DNA from: Psychromonas sp.
Lineage (GTDB): Bacteria; Pseudomonadota; Gammaproteobacteria; Enterobacterales; Psychromonadaceae
Direction of reading: 5' to 3'
DNA: 5,122 nt
Assembly: GCA_023145575.1 (NCBI GenBank)
Contig: JAGLDN010000172.1
Location: 1 to 5,122 of the forward strand
Part shown: positions 1 to 4,903 of the stretch, one piece after another
Position numbering within the stretch: the stretch's first letter is position 1
Layout: each line of letters starts with the position of its first letter
The notes under the pieces: model-generated
Database searches by the model: none
Seen by the model: only the letters and a program-made list of their open reading frames with translations
Told to the model about the DNA's origin: nothing
Translations under genes and position numbers: made by a program

Positions 1-353
1 AAGTTAATTGTCGCCTAATAGATATACTTAGCTGATTACTTTTACAACTAATTCAAGCTATGCATTTGATAATTGAACCTAAGGATATTTAAAATGAAGA
101 TGCGACAAATCAGAAAATTGGATCAAATAACGGAGGCTCTGAAAATTTCCTTAATGAAGAGCTAACTGCCGTAGTAGTTAACCACTTAAGTTAAGTGACT
201 TAAGTTTAATCTGTGTGATATCAAGAGTATATAAGCTATGCATTTAATGTTAACTACTTTATTCTAGGCTTACAAAAGTTGCTTCATCGTAACAAGTTTA
301 GCCACAAGCAATAAAAGTAAACTGCAGTTGAATACAAACGCGCAAAGACAAAC
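1..353 (+). pseudogene. Decayed IS630-family transposase, N-terminal part, truncated by the window edge
   Basis: Read in one frame (codons in phase with 108), this stretch is a recognisable but stop-riddled relative of the transposase at 1713-3406. It gives NQKIGSNNGGSENF and VVVNHLS, then YQEYIS and LQKLLHRNKFSHKQ. The better copy gives IQKIISNSKGSDIF, IINHLS, IQEYIS and LQKWLHRNKFSYKQ. Similarity continues weakly to about 353 (EYKRAK against KYEQEK) and back towards position 1 through the helix-turn-helix part. In-frame stops fall at 33, 90, 192, 201, 207, 216, 312 and 318, so no protein is made. Only the DNA-binding N-terminal half is seen; the catalytic half is absent. The divergence shows an older insertion or a sister IS lineage rather than a recent duplicate. 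At the place where the other copy carries a MITE (the NRYL/NEY joint, here about 81-98), this copy is uninterrupted. Confidence 0.8.
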
Positions 354-401
354 TGACACATTTAATACTTTATAAGGCATAATATCATCGCCGTGTGATG
401 G

Positions 402-432
402 TTGAATAAGTAGAAGAAAAACTTGGTATAAT
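402..432 (+). promoter_or_regulatory. Candidate sigma-70 promoter with a palindrome over the -10 box
   Basis: A perfect TATAAT lies at 427-432, with TTGAAT at 402-407 as a possible -35 box. The 19-base spacer is longer than ideal. The -10 box sits inside the short perfect inverted repeat GGTATAATACC (425-435), which could be an operator half-site pair or chance. Transcription would start near 439 and run into the terminator-like hairpin at 464-492. The call rests on motifs only. Confidence 0.35.
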
Positions 433-438
433 ACCTAA

Positions 439-492
439 ATTTCACTTCCTTGTTGGGAGTCGTAGCATCCCATTTTTAAGGTGCTTTTTTTT
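439..492 (+). ncRNA. Possible short RNA of about 54 nt between promoter and terminator
   Basis: The predicted transcript starts about seven bases after TATAAT and ends in the T-run after the hairpin at 464-485. No ribosome-binding site plus start codon is seen within it, so it would be non-coding. It points towards the metallopeptidase gene and stops 15 bases short of that gene's stop codon, so it would be complementary to read-through mRNA beyond the peptidase 3' end. I recognise no known RNA family. It could equally be the residual tail of a plus-strand unit destroyed by the IS630 remnant upstream. Confidence 0.22.
464..492 (+). terminator. Rho-independent terminator, plus strand
   Basis: AGCA (464-467) pairs with TGCT (482-485) and CC (469-470) with GG (480-481), leaving T468 bulged and a nine-base AT-rich loop. 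An eight-base T run follows at 485-492. It works only for plus-strand transcription. Read on the minus strand, as a terminator for the peptidase gene, there is no T run after the stem. Confidence 0.5.
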
Positions 493-506
493 AAAATGTA
501 ATTCGT

Positions 507-1478
507 TCAATGATTATCAAGCCAAGCATCTATCTCTCTACAATCAGATTCAAATTCATCCACTGGCGCACCAAAAGCGTCCATAAAGTGAGCCCAGCTG
601 TCAGCAATCCACATCGCAGCACCAGTATTTATCTTAGCCAACTGCCTGCATTGCACATCTCCATAAATAGTCTGAGAATTTACGGTATCCAAAGTATGTA
701 ATAACTTATGAGTTAGCTCGTGGTAGAATGTATGCATGATTTTTTCCAACTTTGTGGTAGGATCAAACATTTTTGGACCAAGATATATACGCATGCCTGA
801 ACCTATATGGTTAATGGGCCCTGGCGCATCACAATCCACTTCATCTTCGGCTTTATATAGGGCTATAACTTGCGCGTAAGTCTTTTCACCTATAGGTGAT
901 AAATCTTCTTTACCTGCACCTATATGCTTTACGGCTCCGTATTTTCCTGCTTGACCTGGCATAGCACACTTTTTAACTGACTGCACCCTGTTTACTGTAT
1001 TGCGCGCATCAACAAATGTTACCGTATTCCCTGGATTAGATATAAAATCATGCATTTTTTGCACACGTGGTTTTAAAAATGCGATAACGGAATCAGTATA
1101 GCCACCAAACCAGAATTCTACTATATCAATATCCTCATTAAAGTCATCCAAGGATGACTCATACATTAACCCTGAAATATCAGAGACTTCCGCCACTGCG
1201 GTCCTAAGCATAACTTGCAGATTATCATCTATACCAGGACTATTCGAACCATTTCCGAATGTATCAAATAAAATAGTCATTTGATTTGGAGTACCTAAAC
1301 GTTGTCGTCGCTCGCACCTAGACACTCGATGATTTGTTTGCAAACCCTTTCGATTTTTCATAAGCTCTATCTGCTTTTGTAAATCATCTTTGTTTATTAA
1401 GCCTTGTATATCTTGCTTTTTATTTGCTTTGAATGCACCTGCTATTTTATTTTTCTTTATATTGTGTTTGTTTATCAT
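507..1478 (-). CDS. M35/aspzincin-type zinc metallopeptidase domain protein
   Basis: This encodes a 323-residue protein. Its C-terminal half carries the zinc-peptidase helix HTFYHELTH, with HExxH at residues 253-257. Asp264 and IYG at 271-273 follow, and ADSWAHF at 292-298. This order (HExxH, a downstream Asp as third zinc ligand, a Tyr-Gly turn, then an A-D-x-W/Y helix) is that of the M35 deuterolysin/lysine-specific metallo-endopeptidase (aspzincin) families. IYLGPKMFD at 231-239 fits the strand before the helix. Residues 1-60 are basic and polar with no signal peptide or membrane segment, whereas classical M35 enzymes are secreted. The protein is therefore either intracellular or exported by another route, such as a secretion-system effector; the latter is inference. 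Five cysteines are present. The ATG is preceded by AAGGA at 8 nt, and TATACT at 1543-1538 (minus) is a possible -10 box. It stands alone between IS630 remnants, which suggests horizontally acquired cargo. The substrate is unknown. Confidence 0.8.
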   Translation of the reverse strand: MINKHNIKKNKIAGAFKANKKQDIQGLINKDDLQKQIELMKNRKGLQTNHRVSRCERRQRLGTPNQMTILFDTFGNGSNSPGIDDNLQVMLRTAVAEVSDISGLMYESSLDDFNEDIDIVEFWFGGYTDSVIAFLKPRVQKMHDFISNPGNTVTFVDARNTVNRVQSVKKCAMPGQAGKYGAVKHIGAGKEDLSPIGEKTYAQVIALYKAEDEVDCDAPGPINHIGSGMRIYLGPKMFDPTTKLEKIMHTFYHELTHKLLHTLDTVNSQTIYGDVQCRQLAKINTGAAMWIADSWAHFMDAFGAPVDEFESDCREIDAWLDNH

Positions 1479-1486
1479 GTTCTTTA

Positions 1487-1491
1487 TCCTT
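1487..1491 (-). promoter_or_regulatory. Ribosome-binding site of the metallopeptidase gene
   Basis: On the minus strand this reads AAGGA, 8 nt before the ATG at 1478-1476. It supports that start and so the absence of an N-terminal signal peptide. Confidence 0.65.
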
Positions 1492-1570
1492 ATCGTGTAG
1501 GCAATAAACGTCTTTTTAATTTATTATCAATATAAAAAGTATAGTAAAATTTCAGCATTATGCACTGCTA

Positions 1571-1633
1571 TACCCATTATCAATCAAAGTGAACCAATTT
1601 AGGTGAAATTAAAAATTTGAAATAACACGGGTA
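1571..1633. mobile_element. 63-bp miniature TA-flanked element related to the IS630 ends
   Basis: The stretch begins TACCCATTATC and ends, read inwards on the opposite strand, TACCCGTGTTATTTCAAA. It is flanked by TA at 1569-1570 and 1634-1635. Its right end matches the right end of the adjacent IS (TACCCATGTCACTTCAAA) with three transitions. Its left end resembles the left end of that IS (TACCCATGATC). It therefore looks like an IS630-type element deleted to little more than its two termini. It directly abuts the full IS: the TA at 1634-1635 serves as flank for both. It has no coding capacity. Confidence 0.5.
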
Positions 1634-1635
1634 TA

Positions 1636-1662
1636 TACCCATGATCTTTGATAATGCTTAAC
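1636..1662 (+). repeat. Left terminal repeat of the IS630 element
   Basis: TACCCATGATC, then a TTTGATAATGCTTAAC block. It shares the outer eight bases and the AATGCTT block with the right end at 3403-3377. The match between is imperfect, so the exact inner limit is uncertain. Confidence 0.6.
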
Positions 1663-1889
1663 ATTTAGAAAAAACAACTTGCAATTCATAGTGAAGAGAT
1701 CAGACTACAGATATGCAAATATCATAAGCCTATAGACAAAAGAAAATTTTAGAGTATCGCCACAAAATGTGTCGGGATAAGAATGAGTGTGACAAAATAA
1801 AAGCTATTTTGTTATCTGATGAAGGCTGGTCTGAAGGAATGATAACTCATGCTTTACGAAAGCACCAAACAACGATTAATCGCTACTTA

Positions 1890-2209
1890 TACCCATGTAA
1901 CGTAAAAATGCTTTGTCTGGCTCAAGATCGATAATCAGAACAAGTCACAATATTAGGTAATTGTTGTTAACTTTTCGATTATTGTAACGCGGTCTTGGTT
2001 TTCGAGCTTGTGCCCCGCAGGACAAGGCAACTAGTATCAACCTGCGTTGTTATAAAATCTCTATGTAGAAAAACTATTTAGGAATTAAAATCTTTATTTT
2101 AATTCGATTTTTGGTGATTAACGCAATTAATCATCTAGAGAACAGTTTTATGCCTAGCACCTTGGTACTATTTCCCTTGCTGAATTTGCACTTTTACGTC
2201 ACATGGGTA
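1890..2209 (+). mobile_element. 320-bp MITE, copy 1, inserted in the transposase
   Basis: The inverted ends are TACCCATGTAACGTAAAAAT on the left and TACCCATGTGACGTAAAAGT on the right, read inwards. TA flanks it at 1888-1889 and 2210-2211. Removing the element and one TA joins ...CGCTACTTA to AATGAATAT, giving the uninterrupted peptide INRYLNEYHT; the older transposase copy at 1-353 is continuous at this point. There is no coding potential. Internal hairpins include GAATTAAAA/TTTTAATTC near 2080-2105, TGATTAA/TTAATCA near 2115-2134, and a CGCAGG/CCTGCG pairing across about 2017-2047. The ends resemble but do not equal those of the host IS, so the mobilising transposase was probably a sister IS630. 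Confidence 0.88.
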
Positions 2210-2864
2210 TAAATGAATATCACACCATTCAGAAAATCATATCAAATAGTAAAGGCTCAGATATTTTTATTACAAACGAACAAACTGCATTGATCATTAA
2301 TCACTTAAGTGAAGTCACTTACTTTAATATGAGTGATATTCAAGAGTATATAAGCAGGACATTAGATGTTAAATACTCTATTCCAGGATTACAAAAATGG
2401 CTTCATCGAAACAAATTTAGCTATAAACAATTTAAAGGTGTGCCGCATAAATACGAACAAGAAAAACAAGATATTTTGTTGAAGCGTATAATGCACTAAA
2501 GACAAAGCCAGCAAGTGATGAGCCCATATGGTTCATAGATGCAACAAACCCGACACAAGCAACTGAAGTGAGTTATGGCTGGATACGCACGGGAACAGAT
2601 AAGCCAATAGAAACGATGGGGAGTAAGACGAGATTAAACATTGTTGCCACAATCAGATTAGGGCATATTGAAGATGCAATTACACGACAATATGCGACCG
2701 TAAATGGTGAGTCGATTATTGTTTTTTTTAGCTAATAAAAGAGAAATATTCATCACACAAACCCGTTCATTTTATACTGAACGGTGCAGGGTATCATCGA
2801 AGCATAGTGGTTAAGGAAAAAGCTATAAAACTCGGCATTATCTTGCATTACTTACCGCCTTATA

Positions 2865-3184
2865 TACCCATGGAACGCAAAAATGCTTTGTCAGGCTCAA
2901 GCTCGATAATCAGAACAATGCACAATATTAGGTAATTGTTATTCACTTTTCGATTATTTTAACGCAGTCTTGGTTTTCGAGCTTCTGCCCCGCAGGGCAA
3001 GGCAACTAGTACCAACCTGCGTTGTTATAAAATATCTATGTAGAATAACTACTTAGGAATTAAAGTCTTTGTTTTAATTCGACCTTTGATGATTAACACA
3101 GTTAATCATCGAGAAGGCAATTTTATGCCTAGCACCTTGGTACTATTTCCCTTGCTTAATTTGCACTTTTACGTCACATGGGTA
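2865..3184 (+). mobile_element. 320-bp MITE, copy 2, inserted in the transposase
   Basis: It has the same length and orientation as copy 1. I count about 29 substitutions over 320 positions by eye and no gaps, so roughly 91% identity. TA flanks it at 2863-2864 and 3185-3186. Removing it with one TA restores CCGCCTTATAATCCCAATTT, coding PPYNPNL, the conserved stretch before the catalytic Glu of IS630 transposases. The left end TACCCATGGAACGCAAAAAT has two changes from copy 1; the right end is identical over its outer bases. The hairpin at about 3086-3110 is longer here (GATGATTAAC/GTTAATCATC) than in copy 1. No gene is inside. Confidence 0.88.
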
Positions 3185-3376
3185 TAATCCCAATTTAAAC
3201 GCTATCGAACGGCTTTGGAAGGTCATGAATGAGCGTGCAAAAAATAATAAATATTCCCCACTGCAAAAGACTTCCGGCGAAGTATTGATAATTTTTTTGA
3301 TACCACATTACCCAAAATTGGTCATGCTTTAACAGGTAGAATTAATGACAACTATCAGACCTTCAATTTTGATGAT

Positions 3377-3403
3377 TTAAAGCATTTTGAAGTGACATGG
3401 GTA
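3377..3403 (-). repeat. Right terminal repeat of the IS630 element
   Basis: Read inwards from 3403 this is TACCCATGTCACTTCAAAAT followed by GCTTTAA. It also codes for the last residues of the transposase (HFEVTWV), so coding sequence runs through the terminal repeat to the very edge of the element. Confidence 0.7.
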
Positions 3404-3500
3404 TAGGTAGGGATATTTCATGATTTCGGTTTGCGTAGCTAATCGTTGATAGGTGACATGTTGCACCTTGTTCTGATCATCTAGTTCGTTCCTGATGTTT

Positions 3501-3521
3501 CATTTTGAAGTAACATGGCTA
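3501..3521 (-). repeat. Lone IS630-like right end
   Basis: Read inwards from 3521 this is TAGCCATGTTACTTCAAAAT, three changes from the right end of the IS at 3403. It is followed by TA at 3522-3523. No matching left end or recognisable transposase is found in the 97 bases between it and the intact right end, so it is a relic of another element, oriented like the IS. Positions 3407-3500 otherwise hold only a short inverted repeat (AGGTG 3451-3455 with CACCT 3464-3468). Confidence 0.55.
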
Positions 3522-3533
3522 TATAATTTAAGT

Positions 3534-3554
3534 TGAGGAGCAATGAGCCCCTCA
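3534..3554. terminator. Hairpin downstream of the lipoprotein gene, possible weak terminator
   Basis: TGAGGAGC (3534-3541) pairs with GCCCCTCA (3547-3554) around a five-base loop, with one A-C mismatch. It lies 41 bases beyond the lipoprotein stop codon on the minus strand. What follows in that direction is AT-rich (ACTTAAATTATATA) but lacks a real T run, so termination is uncertain. Confidence 0.3.
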
Positions 3555-3594
3555 GTTCTAAATGGGTGTTTACACAGTGAGTACCGCACCCTCG

Positions 3595-4797
3595 TTAGGG
3601 CAACAAGCCTATCAGTTTGATAGCATCAATTTCGTTAAACTCATTTTTGCTCTCATCACCATTAGTCACTCTGATTTCTTTTGAAGAATAATCAAGTGGA
3701 GTATTGAGTGTAATTTTTGTAGCAGATACTTTACCTGGCTGCACACCTGACATAGTGCCACCAAGTTGAGTAGCTCCATCTTTGCTATAGACTGTCACAA
3801 ATGAACCTTCTTTATTAATAACTTCCACCTTGTTAACAGAGCCAGGATTATAATTCTCTATTAAAACAATAGCAGAGATTTTTACTGGGATAACAAAGGT
3901 TAGCCTTATTGTATTTTTTTTACTTTGATCTTCCGTCGCCTCTGACCAAGATAGATTTTTTTCAGCCGAACTATCTCCAACAAAAAGACCATTATCAGGT
4001 ACACCCGTTGCTTGTTGGGGGGTATACTCATTATTGATAAAAACCTGAGGCCATACAAAAAAACTACTTGCAGTGGCTGTTGACGCCCATTGTTCCAAAT
4101 TTCTGCCTAATATGTTGGTGTTGGTATCAAGCGTCATAGGTCTATTATCCGCATCCATATTTCTACTTCTATCACCCAAAAAAAGTCTATCACCTGAAAC
4201 TTGATAAATATCAAGCAATGAAATGTCCATATCAAATTGTTTATCACGGATATATTCAGTCGTCAGATCTCTAGGCTCACCTATTATCCAGTCTGTAATG
4301 TCAAAACCAAAAACACTATGATAAGTCCCCTGACGGACATCTTGTGTTGCCACATTAATAGTAGTAACAAGCGCCGCAGATAATATAGTAACAACTGCTT
4401 TATTTCCAGTAATATCTATTTTAGTCGGCCCATTTTCCGAGTCTGGATTTACAACTTCTTGCATCACCACGTCACTGGTAATTTGTATTTTATATTGTTC
4501 TGTAAGACATAAACCTTTGTCCTCATTTCTCATAGAGTAATAGGTCATCAAATAATCGCGTTTGTTGTCTGTATAGGTAAACTTTTTCGTATATTTGAAC
4601 AAACCTGATGGATCTGTTTTACAATTTTGTAACCAAACACCTTGAATAGTTTTCGGAAAAAGTACTAAGGAAGAAATACCTGATCCTGCACCATTAACTC
4701 CCCCATTGTTCAATTTTTCCTGTTCTCCACCACAGCCAGCTATGATAAACGGACTACTCAAAAGTAGAATTATTTTAATGATATGTTGAAGTTTCAT
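3595..4797 (-). CDS. Outer-membrane-type lipoprotein with C-terminal galactose-binding/discoidin-like domain
   Basis: This encodes 400 residues. The N-terminus is a lipoprotein signal: basic MKLQHIIK, a hydrophobic run, then the lipobox IAGC with Cys22 as the lipidated residue. Gly at +2, not Asp, favours outer-membrane sorting. A Gly/Asn-rich linker (23-45) follows. Residues about 48-215 form a domain I cannot name; it starts GVWLQNC and contains YYSMRNEDKGLC, so Cys59 and Cys97, the only other cysteines, could form a disulfide. Residues about 248-399 look like a galactose-binding (discoidin/F5-8C-like) beta-sandwich: QQATGVPDN, GDSSAEKNLSW, IRLTFVIPVKISAIVLIENYNPGSV-type strands and a closing NEIDAIKLIG. 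Such domains usually bind glycans or mediate surface contacts, but the ligand here is unknown and no catalytic motif is seen. The ATG has AAGGA 7 nt upstream and gives a correctly placed signal peptide. It is a single-gene unit next to IS debris and appears intact. Confidence 0.85.
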   Translation of the reverse strand: MKLQHIIKIILLLSSPFIIAGCGGEQEKLNNGGVNGAGSGISSLVLFPKTIQGVWLQNCKTDPSGLFKYTKKFTYTDNKRDYLMTYYSMRNEDKGLCLTEQYKIQITSDVVMQEVVNPDSENGPTKIDITGNKAVVTILSAALVTTINVATQDVRQGTYHSVFGFDITDWIIGEPRDLTTEYIRDKQFDMDISLLDIYQVSGDRLFLGDRSRNMDADNRPMTLDTNTNILGRNLEQWASTATASSFFVWPQVFINNEYTPQQATGVPDNGLFVGDSSAEKNLSWSEATEDQSKKNTIRLTFVIPVKISAIVLIENYNPGSVNKVEVINKEGSFVTVYSKDGATQLGGTMSGVQPGKVSATKITLNTPLDYSSKEIRVTNGDESKNEFNEIDAIKLIGLLP

Positions 4798-4804
4798 GTG
4801 AATT

Positions 4805-4809
4805 TCCTT
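4805..4809 (-). promoter_or_regulatory. Ribosome-binding site of the lipoprotein gene
   Basis: AAGGA on the minus strand, 7 nt before the ATG at 4797-4795. It fixes the start that yields the lipobox signal peptide. Confidence 0.65.
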
Positions 4810-4860
4810 AAATTAAATTGACATATAGGCTCAATTATTACCTAAAGTAAAAGTAGAATC

Positions 4861-4888
4861 ATAATATAAGATTAGTATAGATCTTCAA
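4861..4888 (-). promoter_or_regulatory. Candidate promoter of the lipoprotein gene
   Basis: On the minus strand, TTGAAG (4888-4883) and TATTAT (4866-4861) are separated by 16 bases, giving a leader of about 55-60 nt before the ATG. The region is AT-rich, so such matches arise easily by chance. TATACT just upstream (on the minus strand) is an alternative -10 box without a good -35 box. Confidence 0.3.
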
Positions 4889-4903
4889 AAAAACAAGGTA
4901 TAA

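Larger units (their letters stand above)
1636..3403 (+). mobile_element. IS630-family insertion sequence, inactive, carrying two MITE insertions
   Basis: The left end TACCCATGATCTTTGATAA starts after TA (1634-1635). The right end, read inwards, is TACCCATGTCACTTCAAAAT and is followed by TA (3404-3405). Target TA with duplication and an approximately 340-codon DDE transposase define the IS630/Tc1-mariner group. The element is 1768 bp as it stands. Subtracting two 320-bp MITEs and their two TA duplications leaves 1124 bp, the normal size for the family. The two ends share TACCCATG and an AATGCTT block about 20 bases in, but otherwise differ. Every protein-level lesion is in the transposase, listed separately. 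Confidence 0.85.
1713..3406 (+). pseudogene. IS630-family DDE transposase, broken by two MITEs, three frameshifts and a nonsense codon
   Basis: Pieced together, the product reads from MQIS at 1713, then CRDKNECDKIKAILLSDEGW and HTTINRYL-type helix-turn-helix residues to 1889. After MITE 1 it continues NEYHTIQKII to LHRNKFSYKQFKGVPHKY (2212-2470). Next come WFIDATNPTQATEVSYGWIR (2529-2588), VHFILNGAGYHRS (2765-2803), HYLPPY, MITE 2, then NPNLNAIERLWKVMNER and a tail ending FEVTW-V. The lesions are TAA at 1725-1727, MITE 1 at 1890-2209, a one-base loss near 2473, a one-base loss near 2730, MITE 2 at 2865-3184, and a one-base loss near 3254. Of the DDE triad, the first Asp (2538-2540) and the Glu (3207-3209) remain. 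The second Asp, normally in LDGAGYH, is Asn (AAC, 2780-2782). The stop TAG (3404-3406) lies outside the element, made from the target TA plus G. An open frame at 2203-2499 is only a piece of this gene; its ATG comes from the MITE end. Confidence 0.9.

Noticed and set aside
455..500. Integron attC or recombination site around GTTGGGAGTCG
   Set aside because: No paired inverse core sites or extended imperfect palindrome of attC type are present; the sequence is better explained by a terminator hairpin.
510..701. A 63-codon plus-strand frame starting ATGATTATC
   Set aside because: It lies wholly antisense inside the metallopeptidase gene, has no ribosome-binding site and no recognisable motif; it is a shadow of the real gene.
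2010..2050. Riboswitch-like or tRNA-like fold in the centre of the MITE
   Set aside because: One CGCAGG/CCTGCG stem is present, but no known aptamer core, anticodon arm or CCA-end pattern could be recognised.
2203..2499. Stand-alone small helix-turn-helix gene
   Set aside because: It is a middle segment of the IS630 transposase: homologous sequence continues on both sides in other frames or beyond the MITE, and its ATG belongs to the MITE end.
1890..3184. CRISPR array or tandem repeat formed by the two similar 320-bp blocks
   Set aside because: There are only two copies, each long, each with inverted ends and TA flanks, separated by coding sequence of a transposase; this is transposition, not an array.
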